DNA of 41,720 nt from Rhodospirillaceae bacterium (GTDB lineage Bacteria > Pseudomonadota > Alphaproteobacteria > MPNO01 > UBA2964), in NCBI GenBank assembly GCA_018660305.1, contig JABJKO010000270.1, forward strand, positions 1 through 41,720, in the 5' to 3' direction. The notes under the pieces were generated by a model. The model saw only the letters and a program-made list of their open reading frames with translations, made no database searches and had not been told where the DNA came from. The position numbers were made by a program, and so were the translations under genes. Of this stretch, positions 1 through 7,693 are shown one piece after another. How positions within the stretch are numbered: the stretch's first letter is position 1; each line of letters opens with the position of its first letter.

Positions 1-46
1 CCCGCAGGATACTGGCGATGGGTGGCCGGGAGGGGGAGAGGGCCGG
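1..46. repeat. Intergenic palindrome repeat, copy 1 (cut by window edge)
   Basis: These bases match the loop and right arm of the large palindrome at 3713-3782. Both share CAGGATACT, then GGGTGGCCGGGAGGGGGAG, with only a few substitutions between them. The left arm would lie outside the window. It is a dispersed intergenic element and not part of a gene. The remaining bases up to 222 show no gene and no clear promoter. Confidence 0.6.
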
Positions 47-222
47 CGCGATGCCACGAGGTGGCTAAAACGATATCGCCGGACTTTCGCAAAAGCGTCC
101 CCGATGTACAAGGCGGGTTATGGATCGGTTAGGCCCATCTGCCAATCTCAATAAAATATTAACCAAGAATCGAGCAGGTTAACGCCGAGTACTGTTACGC
201 AACTGCCAATGGGCTGAGAATA

Positions 223-1761
223 ATGGGGTCTGAGACCTATCCCGATCTCGATAAGACGTCGAAAAGCACGTCTACCGAAGCGCTCGATAAATCCAAGGCG
301 TCCGCGCCGGGCAAGACAAATGCACCGGGCGCCGCGCCCGATATGGCACCGTCATCGAGCAGCGCCTATGATTTCGATATGCTGGTCATGGGTTCCGGTC
401 CCGCCGGACAGCGGGCGGCGATCCAGGCGACCAAGCTCGGCAAGGCGACGGCGATCATCGAGCGCCGCGCCGTGGTCGGTGGCGTCTGCGTGAACACCGG
501 CACGATCCCGTCCAAGACGTTGCGCGAAGCGGTCAGCCATTTGTCCGGCTACCGGGAACGAAATATCTACGGCGCGTCCTACAGCGTGAAGCAGAACATC
601 ACCATGCAGGATCTGCTGTTCCGCACCGATCACGTTGTTCGCAATGAAATCGATGTCACCAATCACCAGCTGGCCCGGAACGGAGTCAACGTGCTTGCGG
701 CCAAGGCAGCGTTTGTCGACAAGCACACGGTGCGCCTGACCTATCTCGACGGTCGCGGGCAACGGGATGTCTCCGCCGACCGTATTGTTGTCGCGGTGGG
801 AACGGAAACCACGAAAGATCCCTCCGTGCCGTTCGACGGACAGACCATTTTCACCAGCGACGACATTCTCGACCTTCAGGATTTGCCCAAATCCCTGTCG
901 GTGATTGGCGCCGGGGTGATCGGACTCGAATACGCCACGATCTTCGCGACCCTTGGCGTTCGCGTGACCGTGATCGATAAGCGGTCTCAGATGCTCGATT
1001 TCGTTGATGCGGAGATCATGGATACGCTGATCTATCAGATGCGCCAGAACCGGGTGACCTTTCGTCTCGGTGAAGAGGTCAAGTCGCTGGAGACCACCAA
1101 TGGGGCAAAAGGAAAGCGGGTCCGTATCGTGCTGGAGAGCGGCAAACAGGTGATTACCCAGAAGGCGCTTTACAGTATCGGCCGCACCGGCGCGACATCG
1201 GACCTGAACCTGTCCGCCGCTGGCCTGTCGTCCGACGACAGGGGCCGGATTTCCGTCAACGACGATTATCAGACCCAGGTGCCGCATATCTATGCGGTCG
1301 GTGATGTAATTGGATTCCCCAGCCTTGCCTCCACCTCGATGGAGCAGGGCCGCCTTGCGACCTGCGACGCCTTCAAGCAGGACGCGCATAGTGTGGCCGA
1401 ATTGTTTCCCTATGGAATCTATACCATTCCGGAGATCTCCATCGTCGGCAAGAACGAGGAGCAATTGACCGCCGACGGCGTTCCCTATGAGGTCGGCAAG
1501 GCCTATTACCGGGAAATCGCCCGGGGCCAGATCATCGGCGATTCCACCGGCATGCTGAAAATGCTGTTTCATATGGAAACCCGCAAGTTACTGGGGGTTT
1601 CCATTATCGGCGAGGGCGCAACCGAACTCATCCACATCGGCCAGGCTGTAATGGCCCATGACGGCTCGGTGGATTATTTCGTCGACACGGTGTTCAACTA
1701 TCCGACCCTGGCCGAATGCTACAAGACCGCCGCCTTCGACGGCGTCAACCGGCTGGAATAA
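223..1761 (+). CDS. sthA: Soluble (Si-specific) NAD(P)+ transhydrogenase
   Basis: This is a cytosolic FAD flavoprotein of the pyridine-nucleotide disulfide oxidoreductase family that moves hydride between NADPH and NAD+. Visible parts are the FAD dinucleotide-binding motif GSGPAG at residues 57-62, the active-site segment GGVCVNTGTIPSK, an NAD(P)-binding GAGVIG at about 229, the second FAD motif YAVGDVIG at about 357 and a C-terminal dimerisation domain. The redox disulfide of lipoamide dehydrogenases (C-x4-C) is not intact: Cys89 is present but the second position is Thr94, which is typical of transhydrogenases and argues against lipoamide dehydrogenase. Residues 1-50 form a Ser/Lys/Ala-rich low-complexity extension. 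A start at Met41 is possible but has no ribosome binding site. A hairpin at 1786-1818 ends the unit. Confidence 0.85.
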   Translation: MGSETYPDLDKTSKSTSTEALDKSKASAPGKTNAPGAAPDMAPSSSSAYDFDMLVMGSGPAGQRAAIQATKLGKATAIIERRAVVGGVCVNTGTIPSKTLREAVSHLSGYRERNIYGASYSVKQNITMQDLLFRTDHVVRNEIDVTNHQLARNGVNVLAAKAAFVDKHTVRLTYLDGRGQRDVSADRIVVAVGTETTKDPSVPFDGQTIFTSDDILDLQDLPKSLSVIGAGVIGLEYATIFATLGVRVTVIDKRSQMLDFVDAEIMDTLIYQMRQNRVTFRLGEEVKSLETTNGAKGKRVRIVLESGKQVITQKALYSIGRTGATSDLNLSAAGLSSDDRGRISVNDDYQTQVPHIYAVGDVIGFPSLASTSMEQGRLATCDAFKQDAHSVAELFPYGIYTIPEISIVGKNEEQLTADGVPYEVGKAYYREIARGQIIGDSTGMLKMLFHMETRKLLGVSIIGEGATELIHIGQAVMAHDGSVDYFVDTVFNYPTLAECYKTAAFDGVNRLE

Positions 1762-1785
1762 CCCGAACTTTCAGACAATGCTCAT

Positions 1786-1818
1786 AATGGCGGTCTTTCT
1801 CATAAGAGGGCCGCCATT
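1786..1818 (+). terminator. Rho-independent-like terminator after sthA
   Basis: The arms AATGGCGG (1786-1793) and CCGCCATT (1811-1818) pair perfectly, and an inner TCTT/AAGA pair extends the stem. A weakly T-rich stretch follows. It lies 24 bases after the sthA stop, which fits a transcription terminator. Confidence 0.6.
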
Positions 1819-1895
1819 TCCTATTCCGCCCGCCCGGTTGCATTGCTCCGTTAATTGATGTCGAGTCCCGGTGACGGATTATCGGGACAAAGACC

Positions 1896-3188
1896 ATGAG
1901 CAATGACCTTACCCTTACGGCCGCCGCCGCCGCCATCGCGTCCGGCGATCTGTCCTCGGAACGGCTGGTGCGCAACTGCCTCGACCGCATAGAGGCGCGC
2001 GACCCGGTGATCAGGGCCTGGGCCTTTATTGACCCGGAGCTGGCCCTGGCCCAGGCGCGGGCCTGTGATAAGGCGGGGGAACGGCTCGGGCCGCTGCACG
2101 GTGTGCCCATCGGCATCAAGGACATCATCGAGACCTGCGATATGCCGACCCAGATGGGCTCGCCTATCTATGACGGCAACCAGACCCGCAATGATGCGGC
2201 TTGCGTCGCCTTGATGCGGGCGGCGGGGGCGGTGATCCTCGGCAAGACGGTGACCGTCGAGTTCGCCGGCATGGCGCCGCCACCGACGCGTAATCCGCAC
2301 AATCCAGATCACACGCCGGGGGGCTCGTCCAGCGGCTCGGCGGCGGCGGTTGCCGATATGATGGTGCCGGCGGCATTCGGTACCCAGACGGCGGGATCGG
2401 TGCATCGCCCGGCCGCCTATTGCGGCATCATCGGCTACAAGCCCACCTTTGATACGTTCAATATTCATGGCGTGCGCCCGGCGTCCCAATCGCTGGATAC
2501 GCTGGGAATCCTGGCGCGGTCCCTGACCGACGTCGAACTGATGAGCGCCGTCCTGGTGGGACGGCCGCCGGTGCTTGGCGGCTCCAAAGGAGCAGCGCCC
2601 CGCATCGGCTTTTGCCGCACCCATCTGTGGGATCAGGTTCTGCCGGAAACCGAGCAGGCCCTCGCCGAAACCATCGAGACCATCGAGGCCAAGGGGGCCG
2701 TCGTCGAGCCGTTTGACCTGCCCGATGATTTCAGCGACCTCACCCATGCCCGCGATGTCATCTCAAGCTACGAGCGTGCCCGCGCCACGGCGTGGGAATG
2801 GCATTACCACCGTGACCAGCTCAGCGATCCCATGCAGCGCACCCTTCAGAAGGGCTTCAACTGGGATTATGCGGAATACCAGTCTTCCATGGCACTGGCG
2901 GCCGACGCCCGGGTCAGGCTGGCACAGCTCATGGACGGGTTTGACGCGCTGATCGCGCCGCTGACGGCGGGCGAGGCGCCGGCCGATCTGACCAGCACCG
3001 GCGATCACGCCTTTGTCGGGTTCTGGAACCTGCTGCATGTGCCGTCCTTCGCGCTTCCCACCCATCTGGGCCCCAATGACATGCCGGTGGGTATCCACCT
3101 GATCGGGGCCCACGGCGACGATGCCAGGCTTACGCAAGTCGCCAACTGGATCATGGAACGGGTGACCCACCAGCACCATCATCATTAG
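1896..3188 (+). CDS. Amidase-signature family amidohydrolase
   Basis: A 430-residue cytosolic enzyme of the amidase-signature family, which hydrolyses amides through a Lys / cis-Ser / Ser triad. The triad can be placed: Lys75 in GIKDIIET, Ser144 in TPGGSSSGS and Ser168 in QTAGSVHRPA. The 24-residue spacing between the two serines is the usual one for the family. The Gly-Ser-rich signature (140-155) is intact. GatA is unlikely because no gatC or gatB is nearby and the C-terminal half matches stand-alone amidases; the substrate cannot be read from sequence. The last residues are HQHHHH, an unusual natural poly-His tail. The gene stands alone between sthA and the VOC gene. Confidence 0.85.
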   Translation: MSNDLTLTAAAAAIASGDLSSERLVRNCLDRIEARDPVIRAWAFIDPELALAQARACDKAGERLGPLHGVPIGIKDIIETCDMPTQMGSPIYDGNQTRNDAACVALMRAAGAVILGKTVTVEFAGMAPPPTRNPHNPDHTPGGSSSGSAAAVADMMVPAAFGTQTAGSVHRPAAYCGIIGYKPTFDTFNIHGVRPASQSLDTLGILARSLTDVELMSAVLVGRPPVLGGSKGAAPRIGFCRTHLWDQVLPETEQALAETIETIEAKGAVVEPFDLPDDFSDLTHARDVISSYERARATAWEWHYHRDQLSDPMQRTLQKGFNWDYAEYQSSMALAADARVRLAQLMDGFDALIAPLTAGEAPADLTSTGDHAFVGFWNLLHVPSFALPTHLGPNDMPVGIHLIGAHGDDARLTQVANWIMERVTHQHHHH

Positions 3189-3211
3189 AGGGAAGTCCCC
3201 TCGCCCTTCCC

Positions 3212-3229
3212 CCAACGCGTCGGCGTTGG
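3212..3229 (+). terminator. Hairpin after the amidase gene
   Basis: CCAACGC (3212-3218) and GCGTTGG (3223-3229) pair perfectly around a GTCG loop, and TGTCTTTGTT follows. It lies 23 bases past the amidase stop and probably serves as its terminator. Confidence 0.5.
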
Positions 3230-3282
3230 TGTCTTTGTTCCGAATGAGGTACCATTAATCTAAATCTAAACAGGAGGTTTCC

Positions 3283-3693
3283 ATGGCCAAGATCAAGCAT
3301 ATTGCTATCGTCACGATGGATTCGGAAAAGCTCGCCAAGTTTTACTGCGAGGTTTTCGACATGAAGATCCTGCACGCGTCCAAGTCTGGCGCGACCTACA
3401 TTACCGACGGCTATATCAACGTGGCGCTATTGCCGCAATCGGCCCAGGGCAAGCCCAACGGGCTCAACCATTTCGGATTCGAGATCGACGATCAGGAAGA
3501 GATCGCCCGCAAGATGGAAGCGTTCGGCCTCGCGGCCCCGGGGCAGCGCCCGCGCAACCGGCCCTATGCCGAAACAAGGGGCTGCGATCCCGAAGGCAAT
3601 AATTTCGATCTGTCGGTCCACGGTTTCCAGACCATCGAATTCACCGCCGACCGGGAGAATGAAGAAGAGTCGAAGGAAAAAGTCGACGCCTGA
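3283..3693 (+). CDS. VOC (glyoxalase/dioxygenase) superfamily protein
   Basis: A 136-residue single-module protein of the vicinal-oxygen-chelate fold, which usually dimerises and binds a divalent metal for isomerase, dioxygenase or drug-binding roles. It opens with KIKHIAIVTMDSEKLAKFY, the usual first strand and helix. NGLNHFGFEIDD is the central His-bearing strand and CDPEGNNFDLSVHG gives the distal metal-site strand. The tail is Glu/Lys rich. A perfect AGGAGG lies just before the ATG, so translation should be strong. The gene has its own leader and is followed at once by a 70-base palindrome. Its position beside a TcuA-like flavoprotein and a crotonase suggests small-molecule catabolism; the substrate is unknown. 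Confidence 0.8.
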   Translation: MAKIKHIAIVTMDSEKLAKFYCEVFDMKILHASKSGATYITDGYINVALLPQSAQGKPNGLNHFGFEIDDQEEIARKMEAFGLAAPGQRPRNRPYAETRGCDPEGNNFDLSVHGFQTIEFTADRENEEESKEKVDA

Positions 3694-3712
3694 TAACATT
3701 TGTTGAGGCGCG

Positions 3713-3782
3713 CCAGCCCACTCCCCCTCCCGGCCCCCCACAGGATACTCGTACTGGGTGGCCGGGAGGGGGAGTGGGCTGG
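3713..3782. repeat. 70-base palindromic intergenic element, copy 2
   Basis: Two perfect 23-base arms (3713-3735 and 3760-3782) flank a 24-base loop that contains CAGGATACT. The right arm and loop recur at 1-46, so this is a dispersed element. As RNA it would form a very stable stem and may end transcription of the VOC gene before the next gene at 3813. Confidence 0.75.
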
Positions 3783-3812
3783 TCCGGTTTAGGCGAATGA
3801 GGGAGACATAAA

Positions 3813-5294
3813 GTGAACCGACAGGATAAGGCCGACGTGATCATCGTCGGCGGTGGCAGCGCGGCGTTCGAGAGCGCGGTGTCGGCGCGGCAGAACGGCG
3901 CCGAGCGCGTGGTCATGCTGGAGAAAGCGCCGGAGGAAGAGTTCGGCGGCAACGCGCGCTATTCCCACACCGGCTTCCGCTACGCCTATAACGGCACCGA
4001 CGACATGAAAAAAGTGGTGCCCGATTTCGATCCGGACATGATGGCGCGGTTCGAAATCCCGGCCTATACGCCGGAACGTTTCATGGCCGATCTCAACCGG
4101 GTGACCCAGGGCCGCATCGATCAGGAACTGGCCCAGTTCATGGTCGATCAATCCAACTCGGCGGTGCAATGGATGTTCGATTGCGGCATCCAGTTCGAGC
4201 CCGAGAAGCGCCGCGAGGTCAACGGCAAGTTCTTTTTCGAACCGGGAATCATGGTGCACACGGTGGGCGGCGGTCTCGGGCAATTGTTGCGCTGGCGCCA
4301 GATCGCCACCGATCTCGGCGTCGAGGTCCGCTATAACAGCCGTGTCATCCGTATCATCGGCGACCACCGCCGTGTCGAAGGGGTCGTGGTCGCCACCCCT
4401 GACGACGATTATGACATCACCGCGCCGTCGGTGATCATGTGCTCCGGCGGGTTCCAGGCTAATCCGGAAATGCGGGCGCGTTATCTCGGCACCAATGCCG
4501 ATCTTATGAGAGTCCGCGGCTCGAAACACAATACGGGCGAAGTGCTGCGCATGCTGCTCGATATTGGCGTGAAGGCCGCCGGTCACTGGCAGGGCGCTCA
4601 CGCGACGCCCATCGACCGCGACGCCCCCGATGGCGGCACGCCGCTGCGCGACGACGGGCACAGCAACACCTGCAACCGCTATGACTACACCATGGGCATC
4701 ACGGTCAACGCGCTGGGCGAGCGGTTCTATGACGAGGGCGAGTCCAACCATTCCTACACCTACGCCAAGACCGGCCGCGCGGTGCTGGCCCAGCCCGGCG
4801 GCACGGCGCATCAGATTTTCGACCAGAAGGGCATCAATCTGTTCCGGTTGGGGCGCGATTACACCGACACCTTCGAGGAGGCCGAGAGTATCGCCGCGCT
4901 GGCGGAAAAAATTGGCCACGATCCCGAACCGCTTGTGGCCACCATCGATGAGTTCAACGCCTCCTGCAGCGATGTGCCGTTCGATCCGTCGAAGCTCGAC
5001 GGCAAGGCCACCAGCGGCCTTAAAGTCAATAAATCCAACTGGGCCAATCCCATCGATGATGGCCCGTTCCGCGCCTACCCGATCACCTGCGGGGTGACGT
5101 TCTCGTTCGGTGGCATCCGCATCAATACTCGATCCGAAGTGCTCGACATCACCGACAAGCCCATCAAGGGGCTCTATGCGTCGGGCGATGTGGTCGGGCT
5201 GTTTTTTCACAACTACCCGTCCTGCACCGGCCAGACCCGCAACGCCGTCTTCAGCCGCGAGGCCGGCAAGAACGCGGCACAGCTGAGCAATTGA
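3813..5294 (+). CDS. tcuA: TcuA-like FAD-dependent dehydrogenase (fumarate-reductase/succinate-dehydrogenase flavoprotein family)
   Basis: A 493-residue FAD_binding_2-type flavoprotein that starts with GTG, preceded by GGGAGA. The N-terminal Rossmann motif is VGGGSAAFESAVSA, followed by LEKAPEEEFGGNARYSHT, the FAD-contact segment typical of the TcuA clade. The C-terminal end has GLYASGDVVG and a Gly-rich SCTGQTRNAVFSR segment that close the FAD site. Enzymes annotated as TcuA oxidise tricarballylate to cis-aconitate. No tcuB (electron-transfer partner) or tcuC (transporter) lies in the window, so the true substrate may be another carboxylic acid or a ketosteroid-like compound. It sits in a plus-strand set with a VOC protein and a crotonase, each separated by palindromic repeats, so co-transcription is uncertain. 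Confidence 0.7.
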   Translation: MNRQDKADVIIVGGGSAAFESAVSARQNGAERVVMLEKAPEEEFGGNARYSHTGFRYAYNGTDDMKKVVPDFDPDMMARFEIPAYTPERFMADLNRVTQGRIDQELAQFMVDQSNSAVQWMFDCGIQFEPEKRREVNGKFFFEPGIMVHTVGGGLGQLLRWRQIATDLGVEVRYNSRVIRIIGDHRRVEGVVVATPDDDYDITAPSVIMCSGGFQANPEMRARYLGTNADLMRVRGSKHNTGEVLRMLLDIGVKAAGHWQGAHATPIDRDAPDGGTPLRDDGHSNTCNRYDYTMGITVNALGERFYDEGESNHSYTYAKTGRAVLAQPGGTAHQIFDQKGINLFRLGRDYTDTFEEAESIAALAEKIGHDPEPLVATIDEFNASCSDVPFDPSKLDGKATSGLKVNKSNWANPIDDGPFRAYPITCGVTFSFGGIRINTRSEVLDITDKPIKGLYASGDVVGLFFHNYPSCTGQTRNAVFSREAGKNAAQLSN

Positions 5295-5340
5295 AGTCTC
5301 ATTTGTATCAGTGAGCCTCATTTGATCGCACCGAGCCGGT

Positions 5341-5442
5341 CACTCCCACCCCAACCCTCCCCCTTCAAGGGGGAGGGGGTTACATAGGCGGCTGCACCGC
5401 CGGTATTCCTCCCCCCTTGAGGGGGAGGTTAGGTGGGGGGTA
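5341..5442. repeat. Composite GC-rich intergenic repeat (two inverted copies)
   Basis: Two related halves face each other. The first holds CCCTCCCCCTT / AAGGGGGAGGG (5355-5377). The second holds CCTCCCCC / GGGGGAGG (5408-5428) followed by TTAGGTGGGGGG, the reverse complement of the opening CCCACCCCAA-type end. A small GGCGG/CCGCC hairpin lies in the middle. It fills most of the 228-base gap between two genes and codes for nothing. Confidence 0.7.
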
Positions 5443-5522
5443 TTGCCCGATGCTTGCGCTATCCGATTGGGTTAGAATGACCACAGAAAACAAATTGCGA
5501 CTTTAATTCAGGGATCACGAAC

Positions 5523-6326
5523 ATGACAAAGCTCGACCTCCCCACCGACAAGATGATCGCCGAGAAGGCGGACGGTATCGGCTGGATGACCTTCAATAAC
5601 CCGGCGCGGCGCAACGCCATTGGCTTCGCCATGCGGGAAGCGATCCTAGAGATCATCGATGACTTCAATAGCGACGACGATGTGCGGGTCATCGTCATGC
5701 AGGGGGCCGGCGACAAGGCCTTCGTCTCGGGCTCGGATATCTCGGAATTCGCCGAACGGCGCGCCACGCCGGAACAGCGCGAAATCTATGATGCGCTGTC
5801 CTCGAAGGTGAACGAGGCCTATGGACGGATCGAGAAGCCCCTGATCGCCATGATCCGGGGGTTCTGCATGGGGGGCGGGCTGGGCACTGCGCTGCAGGCC
5901 GATCTCCGCATCGCGTCGGAAGGCTCGGAATTCGGAGTCCCGGCGGCCAAGCTCGGGGTCGGCTATCCCTATCGCAACATGAAGAAGCTGATCGATGTGG
6001 TGGGGCCGGCCAAGACCAAGGAAATTTTTTTTACCGGCCGCCGGTTTTCCGACCAGGAAGCGCTGGCCATGGGGCTGATCAACCAGCTGGTGCCCGCCGA
6101 TGCGCTGGAAGACACGGTGCGCGAGCTGGCCGCGACCATCGCCGGGAACGCACCGCTCACCGTGCGGTCGACCAAGGTCATCGTGGCCGAGGCGTTCAAG
6201 GACCCCGACGAACGGGATATCGCCATGTGCGACGAGCTGGTGGAAGCCTGCATGAACAGCGATGACTACGCTGAAGGCCGGACGGCGTTTATGGAAAAAC
6301 GCAAACCAAATTTTGTTGGGCGATAA
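5523..6326 (+). CDS. Enoyl-CoA hydratase/isomerase (crotonase) family protein
   Basis: A 267-residue soluble crotonase-fold protein that should bind an acyl-CoA thioester and stabilise an enolate in an oxyanion hole. Fold markers are NPARRNAIG near residue 25, the first oxyanion segment KAFVSGSDISEF and the second, GFCMGGGLGTALQADLRIA. Both catalytic glutamates of true hydratases appear to be missing: the GGGCEL-type position reads GGGLGT, and the usual PE-I-x-LG segment reads VPAAKLGVGYPY. It is therefore unlikely to be a standard beta-oxidation hydratase and may be an isomerase, hydrolase or decarboxylase of the superfamily. A strong bidirectional terminator lies between it and the convergent acyl-CoA-dehydrogenase-like gene. 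Confidence 0.85.
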   Translation: MTKLDLPTDKMIAEKADGIGWMTFNNPARRNAIGFAMREAILEIIDDFNSDDDVRVIVMQGAGDKAFVSGSDISEFAERRATPEQREIYDALSSKVNEAYGRIEKPLIAMIRGFCMGGGLGTALQADLRIASEGSEFGVPAAKLGVGYPYRNMKKLIDVVGPAKTKEIFFTGRRFSDQEALAMGLINQLVPADALEDTVRELAATIAGNAPLTVRSTKVIVAEAFKDPDERDIAMCDELVEACMNSDDYAEGRTAFMEKRKPNFVGR

Positions 6327-6354
6327 AGCGGCTGAATACGTGGCGTTGAAAATC

Positions 6355-6384
6355 AAACCGGCGGCTTCTAGGAGCCGCCGGTTT
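6355..6384. terminator. Bidirectional terminator between convergent genes
   Basis: The 12-base arms AAACCGGCGGCT (6355-6366) and AGCCGCCGGTTT (6373-6384) pair perfectly over a 6-base loop. T-runs follow on the plus side and A-runs precede it, so it can stop transcription from both directions. It separates the crotonase gene from the convergent gene ending at 6403. Confidence 0.85.
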
Positions 6385-6402
6385 TTGTTTGGTATTTGAC
6401 TG

Positions 6403-7560
6403 TCAGGCAGCCGCGACTCGCAGCTTAGGGTCCAGCGTATCTCCGATCGGATCGAGATCGAGCGCCAGCCGGCCGGTGAAATGCTGCTGGCGTTTTTCCG
6501 GCAGCGGGTGATAGCGCACCGCATGGGCGTCGCGCAGCAGGCGCTCCAGCCCGGTTTTGCGGTAAAAACCGATGCCGCCGGCGGTTTCCATGGCTTTTTC
6601 GACAGTTGCCAGAATGGCATTGGCGGCGATGGTCTTGCGCACCAGGATTTTGTTGGCGGTGTCTGTCTCGGGCGCAAATTCCCAGTTGTTGGTGATGGCG
6701 ACCATCCCGTCCACCGCCATTTGAGCGGTGGTCAGATTGTTGATCATCTCACCCAGTAAAAGGGGTGTCTCCGGTTGCCCCCGGCGTTTGCGTGCAGCCT
6801 TGGTCGCGATCACCGCCGCGGCCTCGGCGACACCCATATAGGCCGACATGATCAGCGGCATGGCGACGGTGAGAACCACGTTCCACAGCGGATGGTATTC
6901 GCCTTGCGGCCGTTTGAGCACGATGGCCTCGTCGGGCACGAAGACCTTGTCGAGGACGATGGTCTGTGAGCCGGTGGCGCGCATGCCCATGGTTTGCCAG
7001 TCATCCATGCCGGATACGCCGTCACTGGTGATGGGGACAGGGAAATGAAGGACCTGCCAGCCTTCGGTGGGATCTTCATAAGGCGCCGATGTGACCAGTA
7101 CGTTGCCGCGCGGCGAGCCGCTGGCGAAAGGCTTTTTCGCGCTCACCAGATAGCCGCCGTCGGTGCGTTCCATCTCGCCGTTGGATTCCATCCAGTCATT
7201 GGCGCCGGTGCTGACAAGCACCAGGTCGTTGGCGGCGACTTTTTCCAGCACCTGCCAGCCGGGACGGTCGTTGCGGTAGTTAAACACGGCGGCGGCAACC
7301 AGCTGCTGATGCATGGAAAGCGCCAGCGCCGTCGAGCTGCAATAGTGGGCAAGGGCACGGATAAAGGCCGCCATTTCCGAATGGCTCACGCCGCCGCCGC
7401 CAAGCTCGGCGGGCACCATGGCGGACAGGATGCCGTGCTCCTTCAGCACATCGTAATTGTCATCGACGAACCCATCGGTTTCGTCCCTTTCCGCCGCCTT
7501 CGCCGCGAAGCCGGGGCCGATTTCGTGAACCAGGTTTTCCAGATCTATCTTTGCAGTCAT
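6403..7560 (-). CDS. Acyl-CoA dehydrogenase-like flavoprotein
   Basis: A 385-residue protein with the three-part acyl-CoA dehydrogenase fold: an N-terminal helical domain (SAMVPAELGGGGVSHSEMAA), a middle beta domain (SAKKPFASGSPRG, MGMRATGSQTI) and a C-terminal helical bundle (GGIGFYRKTGLERLLRDAHA). It should bind FAD. The usual C-terminal catalytic Glu motif (YEGTS) is replaced by YHPLPEKRQQHFTG, as in relatives that act as flavin monooxygenases or oxidases. The chemistry is therefore open between acyl-CoA oxidation and hydroxylation. It is divergent from an HxlR regulator across a 133-base gap holding a dyad, so it is the likely regulated target. Confidence 0.8.
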   Translation of the reverse strand: MTAKIDLENLVHEIGPGFAAKAAERDETDGFVDDNYDVLKEHGILSAMVPAELGGGGVSHSEMAAFIRALAHYCSSTALALSMHQQLVAAAVFNYRNDRPGWQVLEKVAANDLVLVSTGANDWMESNGEMERTDGGYLVSAKKPFASGSPRGNVLVTSAPYEDPTEGWQVLHFPVPITSDGVSGMDDWQTMGMRATGSQTIVLDKVFVPDEAIVLKRPQGEYHPLWNVVLTVAMPLIMSAYMGVAEAAAVIATKAARKRRGQPETPLLLGEMINNLTTAQMAVDGMVAITNNWEFAPETDTANKILVRKTIAANAILATVEKAMETAGGIGFYRKTGLERLLRDAHAVRYHPLPEKRQQHFTGRLALDLDPIGDTLDPKLRVAAA

Positions 7561-7623
7561 CGTTCTGTCTCCTTCGTTGGGTTTGCGTTACCCCAAACAT
7601 GGTCCGGTCCGGTGTCCATTACT

Positions 7624-7640
7624 ACTTCAAGATATGAAGT
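7624..7640. promoter_or_regulatory. Dyad in divergent promoter region, candidate HxlR operator
   Basis: ACTTCA (7624-7629) and TGAAGT (7635-7640) form a perfect dyad with a 5-base spacer. It sits in the 133-base gap between the divergent flavoprotein and HxlR genes. Known HxlR-family sites are short dyads of TACT...AGTA type, so this is the best operator candidate. The assignment is inferred from position and symmetry. Confidence 0.45.
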
Positions 7641-7693
7641 TGAAATCCCCGGTCTATTGACGCTATGATTCAGCGACAAAAGGGGGAGAATAA

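Noticed and set aside
3789..5321. 510-residue open frame antisense to the TcuA-like gene
   Set aside because: It mirrors the codon periodicity of the real gene, has His/Arg/Asp-rich composition with no family motif, and covers the same bases on the opposite strand.
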